This document shows positions 30,396 to 38,762 of a stretch of 64,000 bases of DNA, piece after piece. The stretch covers positions 244,169 to 308,168 of the forward strand of contig CAWHZI010000009.1 in assembly GCA_963833835.1 (NCBI GenBank). The letters are read 5' to 3'. Origin of the DNA: Bog-532 sp963833835. GTDB lineage: Bacteria > Actinomycetota > Actinomycetes > Streptosporangiales > Streptosporangiaceae. Position 1 is the stretch's first letter. Every line of letters begins with the position of its first letter. Under the pieces are notes generated by a model, which was given only the letters and a program-made list of their open reading frames with translations, did no database searches and was not told the DNA's origin. The translations under genes and the position numbers were made by a program.

Positions 30396-31259
30396 ATGGG
30401 CGGGATGGCGGGTCTGGCCGCACTCGGATCGTTCGCCACCGCGTGCGGCACCGGCTCCGGGACGCCGGCGGCCGCTCCCCCAGCGGGCACGCCCACGGCG
30501 GGCCAGCGGGCCACGCGGACCCAGGCGGCCGGCCCCGGCCCCAGCCGCGGCACAACCCCGGCGGGGGTCGACGAAGAGCTGCTGGCCCAGCGTTACGGCC
30601 TGCGGCCGTTCACGCCCGCGCCGGCGCCGCCCGCGGTCAAGCCGGTCACGCTGAGCGCGTCCAACCCGGCCGTGTTCTCGGATGTGCCGATGACCGAGAA
30701 GGTCGTGTTCGTCACGATCGATGACGGCATCGAGAAGGAACCTGCGTTCATCCAGATGGTGAAGGACTTCCAGATCCCGCTCACCATCAGCCTGGCCGAC
30801 GTGCTAATCAAAGACGACTACGCCTACTTCGAGAAGCTGTACGAGACCGGCTTCGTCTCCATCCAGAACCACACGGTGACCCACCCGCTGGACATGCCCG
30901 CCCTGCCGGCCCAGCAGCAACTGGATGAGGTCTCCGGCCAGCAGCAGAAACTGCACGCCGAGTACGGGGTGTCGCCGTACATCTTCCGGCCGCCCGGTGG
31001 CAACTACAACGCGACCACGGTGGCCGCGGTCCGCCAGGCCGGCCTGAAGGGCATGATGCTCTGGAAGGAGACCATGCAGATCTCCGACATGGAGTACCAG
31101 ACGCCGGCGCATCGCCTGAGCCCCGGCGACATCATCTTGTGCCACTTCCGCGGCCCGGCTCAGCTGGACGGCGAGACCATGGTGCGGATGATGACCCGGA
31201 TGTACCGGCACATCCAGGATCAGGGCTTCACCGTGGCCGACGTGACCAAGTACGTCTAG
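30396..31259 (+). CDS. Polysaccharide deacetylase, likely Tat-exported lipoprotein
   Basis: NodB-type polysaccharide deacetylase (carbohydrate esterase 4). Metal and catalytic motifs are VFVTIDDGIEK, NHTVTHPLDMP (metal-binding HxxxH) and FRPPGGNYNATT, with LCHF at the C-terminus. The first ATG is 30396, but the frame stays open upstream and encodes TQRWSRRRFMGGMAGLAALG then SFATAC. This is a twin-arginine motif followed by a lipobox-like Cys. The true N-terminus therefore lies upstream, at about 30330-30336. No ATG, GTG or TTG is available there, only CTG 30330 or ATC 30336. It probably acts outside the membrane on peptidoglycan or another acetylated glycan. An Ala/Pro/Thr-rich linker follows the Cys. 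Confidence 0.85.
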   Translation: MGGMAGLAALGSFATACGTGSGTPAAAPPAGTPTAGQRATRTQAAGPGPSRGTTPAGVDEELLAQRYGLRPFTPAPAPPAVKPVTLSASNPAVFSDVPMTEKVVFVTIDDGIEKEPAFIQMVKDFQIPLTISLADVLIKDDYAYFEKLYETGFVSIQNHTVTHPLDMPALPAQQQLDEVSGQQQKLHAEYGVSPYIFRPPGGNYNATTVAAVRQAGLKGMMLWKETMQISDMEYQTPAHRLSPGDIILCHFRGPAQLDGETMVRMMTRMYRHIQDQGFTVADVTKYV

Positions 31260-31331
31260 CTGGCGGCGATGATGGGAAATTGATGGATTTCAGAGGTTGC
31301 CGGCCCGGCTCAGAGGCCTAGATTCAAGGCC

Positions 31332-32513
31332 ATGAGCACCTCAGCGACGGCCACGTCCCGCGGCTGGTACACCCCCGGCGACGCCCGGCTCAAAGACTTC
31401 CGGGCCGAAGTGGAGCAGGCCACCGACCTGACCGCCTATCCCGGTGCCGACCTGGTTAAAAACAATGTCCTGATCTACGGGCAGAAAGTAGCCGAGCGGT
31501 CGGCCACCGAAGCCGGCCGGCGGGAGCTCCAGGCCGAACTGGCCCGGGCGCTGCTGGAAGGCCCGGGCGTCGTGGTGTTCGCGGGTGCGTTCGATCCTCG
31601 GGTGGTGGACCGGGCCAGCGAGGTGTTCTGGACGCTGATCGACGAACAGCGGGCGTCGGGCGCGGCCGCCGGGGACCATTTCGCCCGGCCCGGCAGCAAC
31701 GACCGGATCTGGGACGCGCTGGACAAGCTGGCCCTGCGGGCGCCGGAGGTGTTCGCCGACTACTACGGCAACGACGTGGTCGCGTTGATCGCCGAGGCCT
31801 GGCTGGGGCCGGCCTACCAGGTCGCCTCGCAGCTGAACGTGGTCAACCCGGGCGGTAAGGCGCAGGTCGCGCACCGCGACTACCACCTGGGGTTCATGGA
31901 CCAGGCGCAGGCTATGGCCTACCCGGCGCACGCGCACCACCTGACGCCGGCGCTGACCCTGCAGGGCGCGGTGGCGCACTGCGACATGCCGGTCGAGACC
32001 GGGCCGACCATGTACCTGCCGCACTCGCAGAAGTACGGGCCCGGTTATGTCGCGTTCCACTCCCCCGAGTTCACCGAGTACTTCAACGAGCATTACGTCC
32101 AGCTGGCGCTGACCAAGGGCGATGCGGCGTTCTTCAACCCGGCGCTGTTCCACGGCGCGGGCACGAACCGGTCGGCCGACGTGAAGCGGATGGCGAACCT
32201 GCTGCAGATTTCGTCGGCGTTCGGCCGGGCCATGGAGAGCACGGATAATGCTGCGGTCAGCGCGGCCCTGTTCGGGACGCTCAAGCAGCGCTGGGCGGCC
32301 GGCCGGGAGCGGGAAGTGCGCAACCTGATCACGGTGGCGGCGGAAGGCTACGCGTTCCCGACCAATCTGGACCGGGACCAGCCCATCGGCGGGATGACCC
32401 CGCCCACGCAAGCCGACCTGCTGGCTCGGGCCGTGCGCGAGGGGTGGGACGACCGGCGGCTGCGCAGCGAGCTGGCGGCTCAGCTCGAGCGGCGGGTGGC
32501 CTGGCCTTCGTAG
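31332..32513 (+). CDS. Phytanoyl-CoA dioxygenase (PhyH)-family Fe(II)/2-oxoglutarate enzyme
   Basis: Protein of 393 residues of the PhyH-like double-stranded beta-helix oxygenases. The iron facial triad is visible: HRD (His181, Asp183) in AQVAHRDYHLGF and the distal His274 in NPALFHGAGTNRS, followed by Arg as 2-oxoglutarate ligand. TMYLPHSQKYGPG is the usual strand before it. The substrate is unknown; relatives hydroxylate lipids, amino acids or natural products. The last 34 bp overlap the 3' end of the convergent methyltransferase gene. Confidence 0.87.
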   Translation: MSTSATATSRGWYTPGDARLKDFRAEVEQATDLTAYPGADLVKNNVLIYGQKVAERSATEAGRRELQAELARALLEGPGVVVFAGAFDPRVVDRASEVFWTLIDEQRASGAAAGDHFARPGSNDRIWDALDKLALRAPEVFADYYGNDVVALIAEAWLGPAYQVASQLNVVNPGGKAQVAHRDYHLGFMDQAQAMAYPAHAHHLTPALTLQGAVAHCDMPVETGPTMYLPHSQKYGPGYVAFHSPEFTEYFNEHYVQLALTKGDAAFFNPALFHGAGTNRSADVKRMANLLQISSAFGRAMESTDNAAVSAALFGTLKQRWAAGREREVRNLITVAAEGYAFPTNLDRDQPIGGMTPPTQADLLARAVREGWDDRRLRSELAAQLERRVAWPS

Positions 32514-33100
32514 GTGTAGCTGGTGGAGGGCGGGCCGGGACGGTAGTAGGTGTCCAGCTGGTTCAGCTCCAGGCCGCTGGCCCGGATGAGCTGGTCGATG
32601 GGCCGGGTGAGCTGGCAGCCGCCGAAGATCCGCTGCTGGAATGGCTCCAGCCGGTCCTGCCTGCGGGCCACCTTGGGATCGGGCGCCCGGCCGTGCTCGA
32701 CGAAATGCAGGGTGCCGCCCGGGCGGAGGATCCGGCGGACCTCGGCCAGGGCCTGGGCCGGGTCGGGAATCGTGCACAGGGTCCAGGTGGTGAGCACGGA
32801 ATCGACGCTGCCGTCGTCCAGCGGGATCCGCTGCGCGTCCAAGCCGATGTACTCGACCGGCACCGGGCTGGCGGCGACCCTTTCGGCCGCGAGCTTGCGC
32901 CCGGCCGTGGCCGGGTCGAGGGCGTAGGCCCGGGTCAGGCCGGGCGGGTAGAACGGCACGTTGAGGCCGGAGCCGAAGCCGATCTCGAGCACCTCGCCGG
33001 TGAGGGTCGACGCGACCCGGGCGCGCACTTCGTGGGTGTCCCGGGCGCGCATCATCACGTCGATGAGACGGGGCAGGATGTGGTCCCCGTAGAAACTCAT
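32480..33100 (-). CDS. Class I SAM-dependent methyltransferase
   Basis: Protein of 206 residues. SAM-binding motifs are GEVLEIGFGSGLNVPFYP (motif I), ALDPATAGRKLA (strand 2 acid), EYIGLDAQRIPLDDGSVDSVLTTWTLCTIPDP (motifs II and III) and LRPGGTLHFVEHG. It matches the small UbiE/Methyltransf_11-type proteins with a C-terminal FQQRIFGGCQLTR, common in actinobacteria. The substrate is unknown. The C-terminus overlaps the PhyH gene by 34 bp tail to tail. Confidence 0.88.
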   Translation of the reverse strand: MSFYGDHILPRLIDVMMRARDTHEVRARVASTLTGEVLEIGFGSGLNVPFYPPGLTRAYALDPATAGRKLAAERVAASPVPVEYIGLDAQRIPLDDGSVDSVLTTWTLCTIPDPAQALAEVRRILRPGGTLHFVEHGRAPDPKVARRQDRLEPFQQRIFGGCQLTRPIDQLIRASGLELNQLDTYYRPGPPSTSYTYEGQATRRSS

Positions 33101-33196
33101 TTGGACAGTCTGGCATTTCAGGCCACTCTGGTGTGAGGGTCAGTCCGGCATCGGGGGCGGACTGGCATCAGCAAACGTTCGCACTTGAGATATGTC

Positions 33197-33226
33197 TTGA
33201 CTTGGCACGCGGTTGTGCCCGATAGT
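33197..33226 (+). promoter_or_regulatory. Promoter with embedded operator-like inverted repeat before the MmpL gene
   Basis: TTGACT (33197-33202) and GATAGT (33221-33226) are 18 bp apart and resemble a housekeeping -35/-10 pair. The spacer holds an inverted repeat GGCAC-N6-GTGCC (33204-33219), placed where a repressor would block RNA polymerase. The MmpL start is 47 bp downstream of the -10. Confidence 0.5.
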
Positions 33227-33272
33227 TTCTGCCAAACGGGGCAGCAAGACCAGTTGACTGACGGGGATCACC

Positions 33273-35414
33273 ATGAGCAGAGCTCGGGCCATCATCACCT
33301 TTGCCAGCGGACGCCGGGCCAAATGGGGCGTGGTCGTCTTCTGGCTGATCATCGTGGCCCTGGCCGGGCCGTTGTCCGGCAAGCTGACCGGGGCGGAGAA
33401 GAACGACTCGTCGTCCTGGCTGCCGGCCAAGGCCGAGTCGACCCAGGTGCTGAACCTGCAGTCCAAGATCCAGTCGCCCAACATCTTCACCGGGGTCGTG
33501 GTGTATGACCGGCCGTCCGGGCTGACCAGCGCGGACAAGGCCAAGGCCGCGGCCGACGTGGCCCAGTTCAAGGGCGTGGCCGGCGTGGTAGACGCGCAGG
33601 TGGCCGGGCCTATCGTCTCCCAGGACGGGAAGGCGATCGAGACCCTGGTGCCGGTCAATCTGGGCTCGCAGGGCTGGAACAAGGCCTCGGGGGTGGCCAC
33701 CAGCCTGAAGGACATCGCGCGGGCGAACGATGCCGGGCTGTCCGTGTACATCGCCGGTCCGCTGGGCAGCGCCGCAGACTCGGCCAACTCGTTCAAGGGC
33801 ATCGACGGCACCCTGCTGATCGCCACCCTGCTGGTGGTGATCGTGCTACTGCTGATCACCTACCGCAGTCCGACCTTGTGGCTGTTCCCGGTGATCTCCG
33901 CAGGCATCGCCCTGGTCAGCGCCGAGGCATTGATCTACCTGCTGGCGCGGGCAGGCCTCACCGTCAACGCCCAGAGTGCCGGCATCTTGTACGTGCTGGT
34001 GTTCGGGGCCGGGACGGACTACGCCCTGCTGCTGACGGCCCGGTACCGGGAAGAACTGCGCCGGCACGAAGACCGGCACGAGGCCATGGCGCTGGCCATG
34101 CGCCGGGCCGGGCCCGCCATCATCGCCAGCGCGGGCACCGTGATCCTGGGCCTGCTCACGCTGTCGTTCGCCGAGCTGAACTCGACCAAGAGCCTGGGCC
34201 CGGTGCTGGCCATCGGCGTGGCCGTGGCGCTGCTGTCGATGATGACCCTGCTGCCCGCGCTGCTGCTGATCTTCGGCCGCAAGATCTTCTGGCCGGTCAA
34301 GCCCACGTTCGGCTCACCCGAGCCCACCAACCGGGGATTCTGGGCCCGGGTCGGGCGCCGCATCGCGGTCCGGCCGCGGGTGGTCTGGGTCGTCACCGCG
34401 CTGATCCTCGGGGTAATGGCGCTGGGACTGACCGGGCTCAAGGCCAGCGGGCTGACCGCGGCCGAGTCGTTCGTCGGGCACCACCCTGATTCGGTGGTGG
34501 GGCAGACGGTCCTGGCTGAGCACTTCCCGGCCGGGGCGGGGCAGCCGGTGGTCGTGGTCTCTCATACGGCACAGGCCGCGGCGGTGGAGTCCGCATTCAA
34601 GGGCGTGCCCGGGATCACCGGCGTGACCCGCCTGCCGGTGACCAGCGACGGTTACACCTTCTTGCAGGGCACGCTCAAGTCGGCGCCGGACAGCCAGGCC
34701 GCCTACACCACCATCGACCAGACCCGGACGGCGGTGCACGCGGTGCCGGGGGCGCACGCGATGGTCGGCGGCAACACCGCGGTCACCCTGGACATCGCGC
34801 ACGCGGCGGACCACGACCGGAACCTCATCATCCCGATCATCCTGCTGCTGGTGTTCGTGATCCTGGGGCTGCTGCTGCGGGCCATCGTCGCGCCGATCAT
34901 GCTCATCGCCACGGTGGTGCTGTCGTTCGCGGCGTCGCTGGGCGTGAGCTCGCTGTTCTTCAACCACGTGTTCAACTACGGCAATGCCGACAACTCGTTC
35001 CCGCTGTTCGTGTTCGTGTTCCTGGTCGCGCTGGGCATCGACTACAACATCTTCCTGATGACGCGGGTCCGCGAGGAGGCGTCCCGGCACGGCCCGCGGC
35101 GGGGCGCGCTGACCGGGCTCTCGGCCACGGGCGGGGTCATCACCTCGGCCGGTCTGGTGCTGGCGGGCACGTTCGCCGCGCTCGGCACGCTGCCGGTCAC
35201 GTTCCTGGCCGAACTGGGCTTCGCGGTGGCGTTCGGCGTACTGCTGGATACGCTCGTGGTCCGGTCGGTGCTGGTGACGGCGCTGAACCTGGATCTGGGG
35301 CGCTGGGTGTGGTGGCCGAGCAAGCTGTACCGGGAGCCGGTGCCGGAGGAGCTGGAGGTGCGGGGAGAGCCGCGGGACGATCCTCGGCAGGAAGAGCCGA
35401 CGGCGGTGTCGTAA
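33273..35414 (+). CDS. MMPL/RND-family transporter
   Basis: Membrane protein of 713 residues with about 12 transmembrane helices arranged as two repeats. Each repeat is a helix, a large extracytoplasmic domain (about 40-180 and 400-510) and five to six helices. The proton-relay Asp-Tyr pairs are present in both halves (VFGAGTDYALLLTARYREE and ALGIDYNIFLMTRVREE), as in MmpL3-type proteins. Such proteins export lipids, siderophores or drugs by proton exchange. ATG 33273 is preceded by GGGGA. No TetR-like regulator gene is adjacent. The substrate cannot be told. Confidence 0.93.
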   Translation: MSRARAIITFASGRRAKWGVVVFWLIIVALAGPLSGKLTGAEKNDSSSWLPAKAESTQVLNLQSKIQSPNIFTGVVVYDRPSGLTSADKAKAAADVAQFKGVAGVVDAQVAGPIVSQDGKAIETLVPVNLGSQGWNKASGVATSLKDIARANDAGLSVYIAGPLGSAADSANSFKGIDGTLLIATLLVVIVLLLITYRSPTLWLFPVISAGIALVSAEALIYLLARAGLTVNAQSAGILYVLVFGAGTDYALLLTARYREELRRHEDRHEAMALAMRRAGPAIIASAGTVILGLLTLSFAELNSTKSLGPVLAIGVAVALLSMMTLLPALLLIFGRKIFWPVKPTFGSPEPTNRGFWARVGRRIAVRPRVVWVVTALILGVMALGLTGLKASGLTAAESFVGHHPDSVVGQTVLAEHFPAGAGQPVVVVSHTAQAAAVESAFKGVPGITGVTRLPVTSDGYTFLQGTLKSAPDSQAAYTTIDQTRTAVHAVPGAHAMVGGNTAVTLDIAHAADHDRNLIIPIILLLVFVILGLLLRAIVAPIMLIATVVLSFAASLGVSSLFFNHVFNYGNADNSFPLFVFVFLVALGIDYNIFLMTRVREEASRHGPRRGALTGLSATGGVITSAGLVLAGTFAALGTLPVTFLAELGFAVAFGVLLDTLVVRSVLVTALNLDLGRWVWWPSKLYREPVPEELEVRGEPRDDPRQEEPTAVS

Positions 35415-35455
35415 CCGCCAGGCCGGCCGGCGGTGCCGCAGCCGCCAGGCCGGCC

Positions 35456-36754
35456 TCAGGCCGGGTCTCTCCAGGACGCTTTCAGCTCGGTGACGCAACG
35501 GTCGCTCATGTCACCGGTTCGCCACGTGACGTCCGGGCTGTCGAGCATGAGCTCCGGAAGCAGCGGCCCTAGCTCCTGGAAAACAACGGCCGCCTCGACT
35601 CGGGCGAGCGGGGCTCCGAGGCAAAAATGCGGGCCCCGCCCGAACGCGAGGTGGCGATTGTTCGTGCGGGCGACATCGAACATCGCGGCGTTCTCGAATA
35701 TCGCCGGGTCCCGGTTCGCTCCGGCCAGATGCAGGATGACGGAGTCGCCCGCCCGGACTGCGGCGCCGGGCAGGGTCAGGTCGGCCTGCGCCAGGCGGGA
35801 TGCCATCGGTATCGGGCTCTCATAGCGGAGCACCTCCTCGACGGCAGATTCGATCAGTTCGGGCGCCTCGGACAGCCGCTGGGCCTCGACCAGCTTCTGG
35901 GCCTGCGCCGGGTGCGTCATCAGCAGGTAAAGGCCGTTCGCGAGCATGTTGCGGGCGGTCCCGTATCCCGCCGCGAGGAAGAACACGGACAGGCCGATGA
36001 GCTCCTCGTCGGAGATCGTCCCTTCGTCCGCGGAATCCACCAGCCTAGTGAGCAGGTCGTCGGCCGGACGCTTCTGCTTCTCCCTGATCAGAGCACGGAA
36101 CATGTCCTCGAGCGCTAGCCAGCTCCCGTTGGCTCGATCGACCATCTGCTGGGTATCGGCGTTCCAGGACGGGTCAACCCGGCCCGCGAACGGACCCACC
36201 TCGCCCGTCCAGCGGTTAAATTGCTGCGCTTGCGAGTCGGGTACGCCGAGCGCCGCGCAGATCAGATCCAAAGGAAGCCGCAGCGCGAACCGCTCGAGAA
36301 GATCGACGTGCTCCTCACGGCGCATCTCGGTAATGGTTTCCCGGACGTAGTCGGTGATCCATGGCTGGAAGGTGACCGCGAGCGCCGGATTCAGCATGGT
36401 TCGAGCGAGCTTGCGCAAGCGCGAGTGCTTCGGCGGTTCGGTGAAGCCAAGCCAGTTGCAGATGTGGGCGATCAGCGATTCATACCCGGGATGCAGGTCA
36501 TCGGGGATCCCGCGCGCGTTGATCTCCGACCGGTCGCTGCCGAGCTGCGGATGCCGGAGGGCAGCCACGACATCGGTGTAACTCGTGACCACCCAGGCCT
36601 GGAGGATCGGGCTCCAGTGCACGGGAGCGACCGAACGCAGTTCGTCCAGCAGCTCATACGGCTGGTCCAGCTCGACCCGGCAGAACGCCTGATAGGCCGG
36701 GGTCGCTAGCAGACTGGGCAGCTTGGGCAGCGACTGATCGGTGAGGTCTGGCAC
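35456..36754 (-). CDS. Cytochrome P450
   Basis: Soluble bacterial P450 of 432 residues. The haem loop FGRGPHFCLGAPLARVE contains the cysteine ligand Cys378. The K-helix ExxR is EVLR (Glu307-Arg310). The I-helix reads LAAGYGTARN at 260-269. In most P450s this motif is (A/G)Gx(D/E)T; here the acidic residue is Gly (AGYGT), so proton delivery to bound oxygen may differ. The protein shows good alignment to actinobacterial CYP families throughout, including EPPKHSRLRKLARTMLNPA. No ferredoxin gene is adjacent. The upstream gene on the same strand is an unknown 226-residue protein 78 bp away, perhaps co-transcribed. Confidence 0.94.
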   Translation of the reverse strand: MPDLTDQSLPKLPSLLATPAYQAFCRVELDQPYELLDELRSVAPVHWSPILQAWVVTSYTDVVAALRHPQLGSDRSEINARGIPDDLHPGYESLIAHICNWLGFTEPPKHSRLRKLARTMLNPALAVTFQPWITDYVRETITEMRREEHVDLLERFALRLPLDLICAALGVPDSQAQQFNRWTGEVGPFAGRVDPSWNADTQQMVDRANGSWLALEDMFRALIREKQKRPADDLLTRLVDSADEGTISDEELIGLSVFFLAAGYGTARNMLANGLYLLMTHPAQAQKLVEAQRLSEAPELIESAVEEVLRYESPIPMASRLAQADLTLPGAAVRAGDSVILHLAGANRDPAIFENAAMFDVARTNNRHLAFGRGPHFCLGAPLARVEAAVVFQELGPLLPELMLDSPDVTWRTGDMSDRCVTELKASWRDPA

Positions 36755-36832
36755 GCGGCTGGCTCCCGTGGCTTCCGTGGCTCCCGTGGCTCCCCGCAGA
36801 TGGCTCTCAGCAGAGAGATGATCTTCAAACTG

Positions 36833-37513
36833 TTAACTATGAACATGTGACACCGCGGTCGTGCTGTCAATCCCGACTCCGGTCGCGGCGAGCAGCGCCC
36901 ACTTCGCCACCCGCTTCTGGCTGGCCCCCCGGCGGGGCGCGTAGCGGGTGCGGGCGATGGCCATGGCAGCCAGCGCACAGCCTGCGCCACGAGGATCGGC
37001 CAGATCGTCCAGCAGGTTCCGGATACCCGGGCCGTAGCTGACCTCCGTCATGGCCTGACCGAATTCCGCCGGGCTCATGGCCTCGGGAGTGCCGCACCGG
37101 TAGCGAGCCTGGACCACCAGGCTGGCCAGGGCGGCCGAGTGGGTGACGTCAAGGAAGACGTCCAGCCAGGTGGCCGGCAGGTCGGGCACTCCTGCCAGCG
37201 GCCAGAGGCAGCACACGCCGAAATCGATCACCTGCTGTCCAGTCAAGGACTCCGCCGGAGGTGCGCCCGCGGGCAGCGCATAACTAGCCGCGCCCAGGGC
37301 CAGCAGTTCCCTGATCCGGGCCTTCACCGGGCGCTTGAACTCCCCGTCGCAGGCCTGGCCGATGGAAACCAGGGCATCCCGGTACAGCCTTATCTCCCGC
37401 TGGCTGTAGCCGATGTCACCCCGGCTCACGAGGGCGTCATAGTTCTCGATCAGATGGCCGATCCACTGCCGCAGGCGCGGAAGATCCAGCGGCGTTCGCC
37501 CCTCGTAGTCCAT
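36833..37513 (-). CDS. Hypothetical protein upstream of P450
   Basis: Predicted soluble, mostly helical protein of 226 residues (MDYEGRTPLDLPRLRQWIGHLIENYDALVSRG). It contains segments such as GYSQREIRLYRDALVSIGQACDGEF, FGVCCLWPLAGVPDLPATWLDVF and a basic C-terminal part (RYAPRRGASQKRVAKWALLAA). I do not recognise the family. It precedes the P450 gene on the same strand, and the codon pattern supports a real gene. It could be a regulator or a P450-associated protein. ATG 37513. Confidence 0.6.
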   Translation of the reverse strand: MDYEGRTPLDLPRLRQWIGHLIENYDALVSRGDIGYSQREIRLYRDALVSIGQACDGEFKRPVKARIRELLALGAASYALPAGAPPAESLTGQQVIDFGVCCLWPLAGVPDLPATWLDVFLDVTHSAALASLVVQARYRCGTPEAMSPAEFGQAMTEVSYGPGIRNLLDDLADPRGAGCALAAMAIARTRYAPRRGASQKRVAKWALLAATGVGIDSTTAVSHVHS

Positions 37514-37566
37514 CAGCTCCCCCGGTGTGGTGACACCTCCCCGGCGGGCCGGGGCGTTGGCCTTGG

Positions 37567-37604
37567 TGACAATCTGTATTGATGATTGACACTCTGTAGT
37601 CGAT
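37567..37604. promoter_or_regulatory. Tandem direct repeat upstream of the hypothetical/P450 genes
   Basis: TGACAATCTGTATTGAT at 37567 and TGACACTCTGTAGTCGAT at 37587 share the word TGACAxTCTGTA. Their spacing of exactly 20 bp is two helical turns. They lie 54-91 bp upstream of the hypothetical gene start. This fits a pair of activator or repressor sites. Confidence 0.45.
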
Positions 37605-37675
37605 GGGGACGCTATCGGACTGGGACGCGGGGTGCAGTAGTTAGTTCCTAGACGTGACCTGGCGGAGGCGGGAGC

Positions 37676-38644
37676 CTACGGGGCGGGCGTAGCCAGCGGG
37701 GTTTCGAAGTCCAGGACGATGCGGCCGCGGACGCCGCCGGCGGCCAGACGGCGATGAGCCTGCGCCGCGAGCCGGGCCGGCATGACCTCGCCGACCCGAA
37801 GACTCAAGGTGCCGTCTTCGGCAAGATCCCGGAGCTCCTCCAGCAGCGCGGTATCGGTCACCGACCCGAACGAGGAGATGGGATGGACGGCGATGCCACG
37901 CTCGGCCGGACCATTCCAGCCCTTCAGGCTCGCTAGTGCTCCCCCGTCGGCGAGCGCCGGAAGCGCGGCGGCGTCCAGGTTGGCTCCGTCGACCAGGCCA
38001 GGAACGCCGCCCGGGACCTGTTGGCGGATCTCGTCGGCGTACTCCGCGCCGCGGGCGACGACATGATCGGCGCCGAGCGCGAGCACGGCGTCGGCGCTCT
38101 CCAGTACGGCGTCGGCGATCACGGTCAGGCCCCGCGCCTTGGCCAGCTGGACGGCGTACCCGCCGACCGCTCCGGCGGCGCCACTGATGGCGACAGGTTG
38201 ACCTGTGCTGAGGCCGAGAGCGTCCAGGGCCAGGTGGGCGGCGACCGCGTTGAGCAGCAGGGTGGTTGCTTCGGCGTCGGTAGCGTTTTTCGGGGCGCGG
38301 ACCACGGATGCTTCGCTGGCTACGAGCTGCTCGGCGTAGGTTCCGCCGTGGGGACCCATGGGGACGACCAGCATGATCACGCGGTCGCCGGCCGACAGGC
38401 GGCCGCTGGTGCCCGGGCCCAGCTTGTCCACGACGCCTGCGGCGTCCATGCCGGGGATGTAGGGCGGCTTCCGGTCGGCCAGCTGGGCCACGCGGCCGCC
38501 TGCGCGGAAGGTGACGTCGGTGGGGTTCACCGCGACCGCGTGGACCCGGATCCTTAGTTCGCCTGGGCCGGGTTCGGGGGTGGGAAGATCGACTACTTGC
38601 AGGACGTCCGGTCCGCCGAACTCGGTCAGGCCGACGGCCTTCAT
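37676..38644 (-). CDS. NADPH-dependent quinone oxidoreductase-like MDR protein
   Basis: Zinc-free medium-chain dehydrogenase/reductase of 322 residues. It has the GroES-like start MKAVGLTEFGGPDVLQVVDLPTPEPGPGELRIRV, YIPGMDAAGVV, the cofactor motif ISGAAGAVGGYAVQLAKARG and a C-terminal GGVRGRIVLDF. The absence of zinc-ligand cysteines assigns it to the quinone reductase/zeta-crystallin branch. It is divergent from the Wadjet operon with a 118-bp gap. Confidence 0.92.
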   Translation of the reverse strand: MKAVGLTEFGGPDVLQVVDLPTPEPGPGELRIRVHAVAVNPTDVTFRAGGRVAQLADRKPPYIPGMDAAGVVDKLGPGTSGRLSAGDRVIMLVVPMGPHGGTYAEQLVASEASVVRAPKNATDAEATTLLLNAVAAHLALDALGLSTGQPVAISGAAGAVGGYAVQLAKARGLTVIADAVLESADAVLALGADHVVARGAEYADEIRQQVPGGVPGLVDGANLDAAALPALADGGALASLKGWNGPAERGIAVHPISSFGSVTDTALLEELRDLAEDGTLSLRVGEVMPARLAAQAHRRLAAGGVRGRIVLDFETPLATPAP

Positions 38645-38762
38645 GGCATGCTCGGAAGCTCAGTCACGGCATAAGGATTTCAGCTCGACGGTGGCGCGGG
38701 TATCCGCAAGCTGACTGCACCGACTTTCGGGGGCCAGTGCGGTCTGGGGGAAACTGGCGAAA

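Noticed and set aside
33140..33859. 240-codon open frame on the minus strand inside the MmpL gene
   Set aside because: It is the reverse shadow of a clearly coding MMPL frame and has no recognisable sequence or start signal.
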